Source of the DNA: G963664115 sp965216035 | GTDB taxonomy: Bacteria; Acidobacteriota; Terriglobia; 20CM-2-55-15 | Direction of reading: 5' to 3' | Assembly (NCBI GenBank): GCA_965216035.1 | Contig: CBDCFM010000013.1 | Span: forward strand, 34,838-98,837 | Length of the DNA stretch: 64,000 nucleotides | Part shown: piece after piece, positions 18,137 to 26,206 of the stretch | How positions within the stretch are numbered: the stretch's first letter is position 1 | Layout: every line of letters starts with the position of its first letter | Translations under genes and position numbers: made by a program | The notes under the pieces: generated by a model | The model's input: the letters and a program-made list of their open reading frames with translations, nothing else | Databases searched by the model: none | What the model was told of the DNA's origin: nothing

Positions 18137-21100
18137 TGAGGACCGCTGGATACTCCCTCAGGTGGGTCGCGTTCGTCCTCACGATGGGCCTGCTGACAGG
18201 TCCCGCACATAGCCAGGAACGATACGGTGATCTGCGCGGCATCGTTTCCGACGAGACCGGCGCAGTGATTCCCGGAATCTCGATCACCCTGACCCATCGC
18301 GATTCGAACCGCACGGTCTCCACGTCCACCGGCTCTTACGGTGACTACGTAGTCTCGGGCGCCGAGCCGGGGTCATACGGGATGCGGATGGAACTCCCGG
18401 GTTTCGAAGTCGCGGCGTTTCCGGACATCGATATCCTCCCGGGACAGACCCTGGAGCTCGACGCACGCATACGCATCAGCGACGTTGCCACGACGATCGA
18501 AGTGACGGAGGTGATACCGTCGATCCGCCCTTTCGGAGTAGCCGTCGTGCGCAACATTCCCGAAGAACAGTTCCGTCTTCTGCCAAAGACCCGCTCGTTC
18601 CAGTACCTTGCAGCCACGGCCGCCGGCGTGCACACCGGCGCGCTCGGCGGTGGTATTCAGATCAACGGAGCCACCGGCGCGGAAAACCGCTTCCTGATCG
18701 ATGGGACGGTGACCCAGAGCCTCGTGGATGGCAGATCTCGCCAGGACGTTGCGTTTGAATACCTGGATCAGGTTCAGATTGCGACGTCGGGCGTTGCAGC
18801 CCAGTACCCTGGCGCGCTGGGAGGGATCGTATCCGCCGCCACTCGGTCCGGGGGCAACGAGGTTCACGGTGAAGTGCATTTCTTCTATGACGGTGCCGCT
18901 CTGACTGCCAAGCCCGTCAGACGCCTCGTGCTCGATCCGGTGGACGACCACACTGTCGGGTTTGTTCGGGACTTCGAGGACACGGCGCACAGCCTCGAAG
19001 GTGGCTTTTCCCTCGGGGGTCCGATTCTGCGAGACACGCTATTCTTTTACACGGCATGGAGCCCCCGGCGGACCCGCCGGGAAAGGCCCTACCGCCTCGG
19101 CAACGGCACCGTCCCCGACACCTTCGAGCGGAAAGAAAACGTCAGGAGTGGCTTCGGCAAGCTTTCTTTCAATCCCAGTCCCGTCGCCCGCACGAGCGTT
19201 TCGGTGCTCTGGACATCGACCACCTCGGATGGCGCGCTGGCCGCGTTCAACGGCTTTGGCCCGAATTGGGACACCCGCTCCCAGTCGGGACTGGCCGAGG
19301 CCAGAAACCGGGGCTTTGTCCAGCCTCAAGCCAGTGTTTCCGGAAACCTGGATCTGTTCCCGTCGCGGAATGTCGTGCTCAGCGCCCGGGGCAACTACTT
19401 CCACGACAACTACAAAGACACCGGCGTCTCTAACACGCGGAGCGTGGAGTACCGAACGAGTGCGATCGGGGTGGCCGGCGTGCCTCCGGAACTTCAACAG
19501 GGAGTCGGTTTCACAAACACACCCCGCGTCGTCAGAGTGCAACACGACCGCACCTCGCGCCGGTCGGGCAATGTCGACATCGCCATCACCCTAGACCGGG
19601 CCGGGTTCCACAATTTCAAATCGGGCTACGGCATTGCAAAGAGCATCAACAGCGTCGAGGCCGCTTTTCCGGGTGGCGGCTATGTATTTGTATTCTGGGA
19701 TGCGTCTTTCACGAACGGCCCTGCCGGTCGCGTCGACCGGGGTCCTTTCGGCTACTACGAAGTGCATGACGCCGGCACTCGAGGATCCGCAGGGGCCCTT
19801 GCCCAGTCCGCCTACGCCCAGGACCAATGGCAGATCCATCCACGCCTGTCACTGAGCCTCGGTGTCCGGTTCGAGCATGAAAACATCCCTTCCTTCCGGC
19901 CCGATGTGAGGGGAAACACACTCGACCTCCGCTTCGGCTGGGACCAGAAAATTGCGCCCCGGCTCGGCGCAAGCTGGGACCCCAGCGGAGACGGAATGAC
20001 CCGGATTTACGGGAGCTACGGACGATACTTCGACTGGAACAAGTACGAGTGGGTCCGCGGCGCGCTGGGGGGGAAGTTCTCGACAATCCGGTATCGCTCG
20101 CTCGAGGGCCCCGATGTCTTGTCACTCGGCGGCGCAGACACTCCCGGCCGCGATCTCTGGAATCCATCGGTGCCCGATTCGTTTCGCGACCTCGGGGGCA
20201 TCGACTTTCGTAGGGCCCTCGATCCCGAGCTCGCGCCGATGGCAGGGAGCGAGTACGTCGTAGGAGTCGACTATCAATGGAGTCCGGAAACGATTTTCGG
20301 AATCCGCTACACACGCACCGATCTCACACGCACGATCGAGGACTTCGCCCGCATCGTTTCAGGGAATGCATTATTCACCTACGGGAATCCTGGCGAAGGC
20401 CTCGCCACGGCCAACGAGAATCCTTCGACCGCAACGCCTCCGTTTCCACTTCCACGCCCCAGAAGGTCGTATGATGGATTGGACGTGACCCTGACACGTC
20501 GCTTTTCAGGCGGCTGGTTCGGGAATCTCAGCTACACCTGGAGTCGGCTGTTGGGGAACTATCCCGGCCTGGCCAATGTGGACGACGTCCGGACGCCAAC
20601 GCTCGGCTTTGGCTTTCCGGTATCGCAGCAACAGGAATCCGGCATCGCACGGCCAGGAGGCAACACAAGCCTCGCGTGGGATCTGGACGAGGTGCTTTTC
20701 GATTCGAACGGTAATCTGGATGTGACTGGCCCGCTCCCGATGGACCGGCCTCATGCCCTGAAATTCACCGGTGGCTACGAACATGCCTGGAACCGACTGG
20801 GCACAACAGACGTTGGCACCTTTTTCTACCTGGCCAGCGGCACACCCCTTTCGACACGCGTGAATACGACCCAACGTCTTTCAGTCTTTGTGAACGGGCG
20901 TGGGGACATGGGCCGAACGCCGGTCCTGAGCTACTCCGATCTCAATGTCGGACATACCATCGGAATCACCGAAGGCCAGACGTTGCGCATTGAGCTGACG
21001 ATGCTGAATGTCTTCAACCAACAGACCGCCCTGCATCGGTTCGAACATCTGAATCGCGGCGCCGGAGGCAGCCGGGATTCCTCGGCCATCGCGCTGGGAT

Positions 21101-21246
21101 CGGTAAACCTGTTCGACGGCTACGACTACGACGCGCTGATCGCGTCCAGTCCCGATGCGAACGACGCGTTCGATCCCCGCTACGGGATGGACGATTTTTT
21201 CCAGGACGGCTTCGAGGGACGATTCGGAATCAAGTGGACGTTCTGA
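18136..21246 (+). CDS. TonB-dependent receptor with carboxypeptidase-like N-terminal domain (Oar type)
   Basis: The GTG at 18136 overlaps the preceding TAG and gives a 1,036-residue protein that opens with a signal peptide (WVAFVLTMGLLTGPAHSQ). Residues about 25-115 form a CarboxypepD_reg-like domain (GIVSDETGAVIPGISITLTH, PGSYGMRMELPGFE). The plug follows (EEQFRLLPKTRSFQYLAATA, GGIQINGATGAENRFLIDG, FEYLDQVQIATSGVAAQYPG), then a long beta-barrel with LSLGVRFEHENIP and IYGSYGRYFDWNKYE and the C-terminal aromatic FGIKWTF. Such receptors import large or poorly soluble substrates across the outer membrane. A longer open frame reaches back to 17659, but it overlaps the FecR-like gene in another frame and has no signal peptide. 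Confidence 0.92.
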   Translation: MRTAGYSLRWVAFVLTMGLLTGPAHSQERYGDLRGIVSDETGAVIPGISITLTHRDSNRTVSTSTGSYGDYVVSGAEPGSYGMRMELPGFEVAAFPDIDILPGQTLELDARIRISDVATTIEVTEVIPSIRPFGVAVVRNIPEEQFRLLPKTRSFQYLAATAAGVHTGALGGGIQINGATGAENRFLIDGTVTQSLVDGRSRQDVAFEYLDQVQIATSGVAAQYPGALGGIVSAATRSGGNEVHGEVHFFYDGAALTAKPVRRLVLDPVDDHTVGFVRDFEDTAHSLEGGFSLGGPILRDTLFFYTAWSPRRTRRERPYRLGNGTVPDTFERKENVRSGFGKLSFNPSPVARTSVSVLWTSTTSDGALAAFNGFGPNWDTRSQSGLAEARNRGFVQPQASVSGNLDLFPSRNVVLSARGNYFHDNYKDTGVSNTRSVEYRTSAIGVAGVPPELQQGVGFTNTPRVVRVQHDRTSRRSGNVDIAITLDRAGFHNFKSGYGIAKSINSVEAAFPGGGYVFVFWDASFTNGPAGRVDRGPFGYYEVHDAGTRGSAGALAQSAYAQDQWQIHPRLSLSLGVRFEHENIPSFRPDVRGNTLDLRFGWDQKIAPRLGASWDPSGDGMTRIYGSYGRYFDWNKYEWVRGALGGKFSTIRYRSLEGPDVLSLGGADTPGRDLWNPSVPDSFRDLGGIDFRRALDPELAPMAGSEYVVGVDYQWSPETIFGIRYTRTDLTRTIEDFARIVSGNALFTYGNPGEGLATANENPSTATPPFPLPRPRRSYDGLDVTLTRRFSGGWFGNLSYTWSRLLGNYPGLANVDDVRTPTLGFGFPVSQQQESGIARPGGNTSLAWDLDEVLFDSNGNLDVTGPLPMDRPHALKFTGGYEHAWNRLGTTDVGTFFYLASGTPLSTRVNTTQRLSVFVNGRGDMGRTPVLSYSDLNVGHTIGITEGQTLRIELTMLNVFNQQTALHRFEHLNRGAGGSRDSSAIALGSVNLFDGYDYDALIASSPDANDAFDPRYGMDDFFQDGFEGRFGIKWTF

Positions 21247-21450
21247 CCCCGTCTCAACCGAAGACCATAGGACAGCAGGACGGCATGGCGACGAAACCCG
21301 TCCCTTCGGCAGCCTGACAACGGAAGATCGCGGGGAGATCGCGTGGCGCCCGTCCCGGGGATGTCGATGGATGATTTCCAGTCGATAGCGGCATCAGCGA
21401 TAGCGCCGTCGGGTGATTGATCCGGTCATTCCGGCAGGCTTCGGCTCAAG

Positions 21451-21855
21451 GTGACGACGTCTCGGTCGAAAATGTACCTCGTAGACGGAAACAACGTAAT
21501 GGGACAGCGTGTCGGCTGGCACCGCGACAAACCAGCGGCTCAACGACGACTGCTGCTGGAGGTTGCCGAAATGATCCGCCATCAACAGGTGGCCGTGACG
21601 CTTGTGTTTGATGGTCAGCCCCTGGACGAGATCGATGATGGCAGCGACGTTGATGGCGTCGCGGTCTACTTTGCACATCCCGGATCGGATGCGGATGAAC
21701 GCATCGTGGAGCTGGCACGGGATGCGTCTGAACCTGAGCAAATACTTGCGGTGACATCAGACAGGCATTTGAGCAAACGTCTCGAGGACCTGGGTGTAGA
21801 GACAATGCACTCAGGGCAATTTCGTCGGCTGCTGGAGGAACCATCGAGTCCGTAA
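21451..21855 (+). CDS. NYN-domain (YacP/Rae1-like) ribonuclease
   Basis: The 134-residue product starts at GTG 21451, or 127 residues from the ATG at 21472 (MYLVDGNNVMG). It has the PIN-like NYN fold: VDGNNVMG with the first acidic residue, VTLVFDGQPLDE with the second, DADERIVELARDA, and LAVTSDRHLSKRLEDLGVE. Conserved Asp residues sit at the end of each strand, as expected for a metal-dependent nuclease. YacP/Rae1 in Bacillus cleaves mRNA at the ribosome. This copy lies just upstream of two toxin-antitoxin modules but is not in an operon with them. Confidence 0.8.
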   Translation: MTTSRSKMYLVDGNNVMGQRVGWHRDKPAAQRRLLLEVAEMIRHQQVAVTLVFDGQPLDEIDDGSDVDGVAVYFAHPGSDADERIVELARDASEPEQILAVTSDRHLSKRLEDLGVETMHSGQFRRLLEEPSSP

Positions 21856-21977
21856 GTAAAATCGATTCCAGAACGCACACAACACATTGATAAATAGTTA
21901 GTTATCTACAGGCCGGATTTAGCACCCACATCTTTAGTGTGTATGGTTGAAATACAGTAAATGTGGAGATAGCAGCC

Positions 21978-22220
21978 ATGAAGCGGATCAATGTCACACT
22001 TCCAGAAGAGGCTCTACGGATGATGGATCGCGTTGCCAGCAAGGGCCAACGCAGTCGTCTTATTGACGATGCCGTCCAGCAGTATATTCGCGAGATCGGG
22101 CGTACGGAATCGCGGAAGCAACTCAAAGAGGGTGCCCAAAAGCGTGCCGACAGGGACCTCGACTTGGTTGCCGGATGGTTCAACGTTGAAGAAGAAGCAT
22201 GGGCGTCGGGCAAAAAGTAG
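21978..22220 (+). CDS. Ribbon-helix-helix antitoxin of MazEF-type module
   Basis: The ATG at 21978 follows a GGAG ribosome-binding site. The 80-residue product begins with an RHH segment (RINVTLPEEALRMMDRVASK) followed by SRLIDDAVQQYI, the classic beta-strand plus two helices that bind operator DNA. The acidic, Trp-containing C-terminus (LVAGWFNVEEEAW) is a typical toxin-neutralising tail. It overlaps the downstream MazF-like gene by 22 bases. It is expected to repress its own operon together with the toxin. No operator palindrome was confirmed upstream. Confidence 0.88.
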   Translation: MKRINVTLPEEALRMMDRVASKGQRSRLIDDAVQQYIREIGRTESRKQLKEGAQKRADRDLDLVAGWFNVEEEAWASGKK

Positions 22221-22570
22221 CCCAGCCTTCTCGCGGGGAAGTTTGTCGGGTCAACTTTGATCCGACGCTGGGCGCTGAAATTCGAAAGACGCGCCCGGCT
22301 CTCATCTTGCAGAACGACATCGCCAACCGGCACAGTCCGATCACGATAGTCGCCGCGATCACTCCAATGGTTGGAGAGAAAGTCTATCCCACCGAGGTGC
22401 CGGTCAAAGTCAGAGGAGGGGGTCTGACCTCAGACTCGGTGGTTCGCCTCAACCAGATCCGATCCGTGGATCGCCGACGCCTCGTCAAACGGCTCGGCAT
22501 TGTGGAAACCGACACGATGAACCATATCAACCGGGCGCTTCAGATCAGTCTTGGAATGATCGATTTCTAG
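22199..22570 (+). CDS. mazF: MazF/PemK-family mRNA interferase toxin
   Basis: This 123-residue protein has the MazF layout: SRGEVCRVNFDPTLGAEIRK with the conserved RGE(V/I) and a DPT-G-EI turn, KTRPALILQND with the catalytic-region Arg, a TP... loop, then SDSVVRLNQIRSVDRRRLV and a C-terminal helix (MNHINRALQISLGM). The family cleaves single-stranded mRNA at short sequences. Its start lies inside the antitoxin gene, so the pair is translationally coupled. Key residues appear intact. Confidence 0.92.
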   Translation: MGVGQKVAQPSRGEVCRVNFDPTLGAEIRKTRPALILQNDIANRHSPITIVAAITPMVGEKVYPTEVPVKVRGGGLTSDSVVRLNQIRSVDRRRLVKRLGIVETDTMNHINRALQISLGMIDF

Positions 22571-22848
22571 TCCTACCGCCCGAAGATTTCCATCCTTAAT
22601 TTCCACTCAAAATCAATGTCCGATATCGCCGTCTTTCGTTACAAGGCGACCATCGGACCCGAAATCAGAGCTCGAACGTTGGCGAGGCAGCGCGTTGAGC
22701 ACCGGATTGCTTGCGAGATCCTCAACAAGATGACTGACTTGGGAATGCCAGATCGGTATTGCGTCGAGTGAACAGGCGATCGGTGGGGAGGACAACTGTT
22801 TTCACCGTGAGCTATGCAACAACGCCCTTCGACTGCTTAACTTGATGC

Positions 22849-23262
22849 CTAAGCAACGCTCTCCTTGACAACAACGTCCCGATCGCTGACAGCTTTCAAG
22901 AGCGCGTCCAGTTTCTCCATGGTCGGGAGCGAATCACCCCTTTCATAACGGGCGTAGGCGTTCCGCGATTTCGCACCTAAACGCTCAGCGACCTCGCCGA
23001 GCGAGAGCCCACTCTGCTGTCGGCGTCGCTGCAGAAGTAAGCCGATCATTTTTCGCAGGTCCTGTGCGCTCACCTCGAATTCGCCGCCGCTACCCGGATG
23101 GACTTCGACGTTGAATCCGTCCGCGTTCACCATCGTTTCAAACCAGTCCTTGATCATTCTCAGGGCATCGCTCTTCGTTCTCCCCTGGGTCATTGCGTCG
23201 AAGACAGGGACTTCTGCGAGCCAGACCCCGGCGTATCGGTAGACTTTTCCCTGAAACTTCAT
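22849..23262 (-). CDS. hicB: HicB-family antitoxin with C-terminal HTH
   Basis: Residues 1-60 of this 137-residue protein form the degraded RNase-H-like HicB fold (YRYAGVWLAEVPVFDAMTQG, TKSDALRMIKDWFETMV). Residues about 75-130 form an Xre-like helix-turn-helix (LLLQRRRQQSGLSLGEVAER, SRNAYARYERGDSLPTMEKL). The ATG overlaps the hicA stop (ATGA), giving a hicA-hicB order. The HTH would bind the palindrome at 23449-23468 immediately before hicA. Confidence 0.88.
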   Translation of the reverse strand: MKFQGKVYRYAGVWLAEVPVFDAMTQGRTKSDALRMIKDWFETMVNADGFNVEVHPGSGGEFEVSAQDLRKMIGLLLQRRRQQSGLSLGEVAERLGAKSRNAYARYERGDSLPTMEKLDALLKAVSDRDVVVKESVA

Positions 23263-23441
23263 CGCTTAGAATCCCTCCGCGCTCTCTTTAAGATGGCGCG
23301 TCCGAGCTTTTCATTAATATCGGCGTGACGTGGGACCGCTTCCTGACCCTCGCCATCCGTCCAGACATCGTGCTTGCGGCCGCGACGGAGCAGATTCCAT
23401 CCGAGCGCCCGCAGCGCCTTCTCCAGTTCACGCCGCTTCAC
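23259..23441 (-). CDS. hicA: HicA-family mRNA interferase toxin
   Basis: The GTG at 23441 gives 60 residues starting VKRRELEKALRALGW, the normal HicA beginning (K-R-x-x-L-x-x-L-x-x-x-G-W). The catalytic His lies in RRGRKHDVWTDG, followed by AVPRHADINEKLGRAILKRA. A longer frame extends to an ATG at 23501, but the added residues do not fit the family and would place the operator inside the gene. There is no clear Shine-Dalgarno before the GTG. hicB follows with a four-base overlap. Confidence 0.88.
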   Translation of the reverse strand: MKRRELEKALRALGWNLLRRGRKHDVWTDGEGQEAVPRHADINEKLGRAILKRARRDSKR

Positions 23442-23448
23442 ATTGAAG

Positions 23449-23468
23449 TGTACACGAATACGTGTACA
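23449..23468. promoter_or_regulatory. Palindromic operator candidate for HicAB autoregulation
   Basis: TGTACACG and CGTGTACA form a perfect 8-bp inverted repeat around AATA, ending eight bases before the hicA GTG start. Position and symmetry fit an operator for the dimeric HTH of the HicB antitoxin. Because it sits so close to the start codon, bound HicB could also block ribosome access to the DNA-encoded leader or overlap the transcription start. Confidence 0.65.
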
Positions 23469-23642
23469 GCGTGTCAGGAGATTCGGTGCCGCAATGGACA
23501 CAAATGACCGAAGGCCACTCTCGGTCGTTCGCTTCGTTTAGTTCTAGTGGTAAGTCAATGTCATCATGCGGAACTCTCTATTGACTTCTCAATCCGTACC
23601 CTGCATCTCTCGTACCATCAGCAACCTCTGGGCCCACGACTG

Positions 23643-24098
23643 CTAGTCAACGAATTCTTTGCGAGTTTCTTCGGTACAACCACCTTCGGGTAGCGTCATA
23701 CCACATATTATCGGTGCTCCCTCCAACGCCCCAAAGTTGCGGCCATCTCGGAGAGGGTTCAGCGTCACGGCAAATATCGTACCGATCGGGAAGCTTTCCA
23801 CAGTGATCCCCTGACGAGCGAGGGAAATAGCCGAGCCTGTCTCCACTCCCCATCTGACGGGTTCGTGGTTGTCATCCACGGCGATGCTACCGTCAGTCCC
23901 TACAACGTCAAAGATGAATTGGGAATGGTTGGCTCCAATGACGAACCGAAACAGCCTTCCCGTCATGGATCGCTCGACGGTCTGGTCATACATCGCAAAG
24001 GAATGGTGGGATAGGGCTGAAGGCATCGGGCGGCCGAGGGACAGGGCCGCCGCAACAATTCCCGTCGCAACACAGGCTCTGAGCACCGTGGTCTTCAT
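23643..24098 (-). CDS. DUF6152-like secreted protein
   Basis: The ATG at 24098 is preceded by GGGAGG and opens a signal peptide (TTVLRACVATGIVAAALSLG). The mature part begins with SHHSFAMYDQTVERSMTGRL and carries ANHSQFIFDVVG and GVETGSAISLARQGI, the His-rich start and short beta segments of DUF6152. It probably folds as a small periplasmic OB-like protein. It follows a 393-residue secreted protein by 27 bp in the same direction. A second DUF6152 gene is at 54444-54836. Confidence 0.65.
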   Translation of the reverse strand: MKTTVLRACVATGIVAAALSLGRPMPSALSHHSFAMYDQTVERSMTGRLFRFVIGANHSQFIFDVVGTDGSIAVDDNHEPVRWGVETGSAISLARQGITVESFPIGTIFAVTLNPLRDGRNFGALEGAPIICGMTLPEGGCTEETRKEFVD

Positions 24099-24125
24099 AA
24101 GAAAAGGCCTCCCTTTCATTTGAAA

Positions 24126-25307
24126 TCAGTTGGCTGGCTGCTCCCAGCCCTGTTCGAAATGTTCCTCCCAGTTCTGGGCCCAGGGCCGGCCGAAATAATC
24201 GATGTAGCCCTCGTCAAAAAACAGAAGCTGAGTTGGACGACCGTCCAGACCATTGACGATCGTGCTTTGGACCCGGCACTCAACAAATGTATACCTCGCG
24301 TCAGTGTCGAGACCCGCCGCGAGATTCCAGGGGGTCACGGTAGCGAGCGGCTGCGCAAATGCTTCCGGGTCATAGAATGTCGCCTCAACAGTGAGGCCTC
24401 TTCCGTTATCGTTCGGTCTGAACACCTCTATCACCTCGAGCGAGTTGCTGAACTCGAACATTGAATGCGACAGTGTCCACCCCTGAACGTTGGCCGTCCA
24501 GGCTACAAGCGTGTTCCCGTCCCAGAATCCTACTGTCTCGCCATACCACTGCGGCACCAGCCCGATGTGTTCCTGACCAACGTGAACTTTACGGAGAAAA
24601 TTGTCCGCGACGCCGGAAAGGAACTGAATCTGATAGGGCGTTGCGAGGATTTCAATGTCACGGATCGAAAACTGCGCCCACCAACGCATCAGTCCTTCCG
24701 GATAGCAGAACGCAGCGTTCCACTGAGGTGCATTGTTCACCGCTTCGTGGTAGTTCATCTGAGTCATGCGCCTCTGATATTCGGGAGTCAGCATTGACAT
24801 CATCGTGGCAGTTTGGAGGTTGCGACCGTAGATCCATTGGGGGATGCCTCGGCCGTCCGCATCCGCACTGCCGTCACGGTTGTATCGCCCGTTCCAGTCG
24901 GGCAGTGTCTCCCGCGTATGCACGGTCGGTCCGCCAGCGGCTTCAGCTTCGGCCATCAGCGCCCTGTAGTGTTCTTCAGCAGTCGCATAGTCGTAGGGGC
25001 TCACAATTTCTTCGACGTCCAGATCCAGATCACAATCGCCCCACTCGCCAACCCTGTTGTTGGTCCACATGTCGGTAAGTTGGCGGGGGGTATTACAGCG
25101 CGTATACCTCGGGTCGGTCCAGTATTCGCTATCGAGGTAGAAGTTCTCGGTAGTGAAAAGGTCCACCGGAAGGGGTTCGATCCCGGCCGGTGGCTTCGCC
25201 GGCGACTCGCCGTCCTGAGCATGAGCGAAGCTTATCGTCAGTATTGCGGCGGGCAACATTGTGCCGAGAGTTATCCATGATGACTTTTTCGTCAGTACCG
25301 TGCGCAT
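24126..25307 (-). CDS. Secreted protein of unknown function (DUF6152-linked)
   Basis: The ATG at 25307 was chosen because AGAGGA precedes it and a signal peptide follows (SSWITLGTMLPAAILTISFA, then HAQDG). The 393-residue product is acidic and rich in Trp and Tyr: WTDPRYTRCNTPRQL, DWNGRYNRDG, IYGRNLQTATMMSMLTPEYQ, FCYPEGLMRWWAQF, GLVPQWYGETVGFWDGNTLV, FFDEGYIDYFGRPWAQNWEE. No known catalytic motif was recognised. The order with a small DUF6152 protein suggests a co-exported pair. The function is unknown. Confidence 0.75.
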   Translation of the reverse strand: MRTVLTKKSSWITLGTMLPAAILTISFAHAQDGESPAKPPAGIEPLPVDLFTTENFYLDSEYWTDPRYTRCNTPRQLTDMWTNNRVGEWGDCDLDLDVEEIVSPYDYATAEEHYRALMAEAEAAGGPTVHTRETLPDWNGRYNRDGSADADGRGIPQWIYGRNLQTATMMSMLTPEYQRRMTQMNYHEAVNNAPQWNAAFCYPEGLMRWWAQFSIRDIEILATPYQIQFLSGVADNFLRKVHVGQEHIGLVPQWYGETVGFWDGNTLVAWTANVQGWTLSHSMFEFSNSLEVIEVFRPNDNGRGLTVEATFYDPEAFAQPLATVTPWNLAAGLDTDARYTFVECRVQSTIVNGLDGRPTQLLFFDEGYIDYFGRPWAQNWEEHFEQGWEQPAN

Positions 25308-26206
25308 TGAAATCCTCTTCGTGGACCGGAACGCGTTATCGAAAGCAGCTGTATTGTGCCACCTGGCGTTGGTGCATGAATCCTGCTTGACGCCGAGGAT
25401 ATGGCGATCGAGACGGTCGGTCAACCGACAATTCTCGTAGGAGCTAATCCAAATGGCAGCACGCACGTCCAGTCGCGTACACTCGAAGTACGTCGGTTAA
25501 GAATTGGTCGGAATACGAGCAAGTGCAGGACAATGCCTGTCGCAGAAAAGTCTGAAGTGTAGAAAAACGTGCTTGCAGATATGAAGCACTCGGCATGAGG
25601 GACTTTGACAAAATAACGACCGTATATCGTCGCAACGCTCGACTGCTACCGGTGGGAAGAGCATTGCCACGGACTCTATCAGACACCAATCGCAGCTTGA
25701 AAACTGAGCCAGGAAGACTCCATTCGAAATGGCCGTCAGCGCCGTGATCGAGGATCAGCGCATGTTCGTCGTTGCGCAAGGCGAAAGCGTTGACTTCCGT
25801 TGGACAGAGTAGAAGCGTTACCGTCGTGGATTCAGGATTGAGTCACTCAAAGCGGCAAGCAAATCGAGTGATTTTTCGATATCGCGCGAATTTGCCATGG
25901 ACACGCCTGACAGACCTGACCTAGAAAGCTGCGACGGTTTCGAAGTCCACACGCACAAGTGACACACAGCGCCGCTAAGTCCCCAGATGTCGCCATCTGG
26001 GAAGTAGAGCCTCATGGCCGGGGGTCAGGCCGTGTAACCGGCTTACCGGAAAGTGGGTTACTTCCTGACGTGTCTTTTACAACCCCAGCGAGTAGGCGAG
26101 CTTCAGCCGGCCAGACGCCAGGAACAGGTTTGTCACTGTTTCAAATCACCCGTTGCGTCTTCCACACACACCCGGCAGCAGAAGCGGCGCGTTGGATAAC
26201 ACTTGC
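25308..26206. other. Long intergenic region with two hairpins
   Basis: No supported gene was found in 899 bp. CCCAGATG and CATCTGGG around TCGC form a perfect 8-bp hairpin at 25982-26001, and GTAACC/GGTTAC lies near 26028-26053. Both are downstream of the SSS symporter gene in its direction, without T-tracts. A 111-codon minus frame at 25444-25779 has no ribosome-binding site or known motif. Confidence 0.4.

Noticed and set aside
25444..25779. 111-codon minus frame
   Set aside because: No recognisable domain or ribosome-binding site; composition gives no support.
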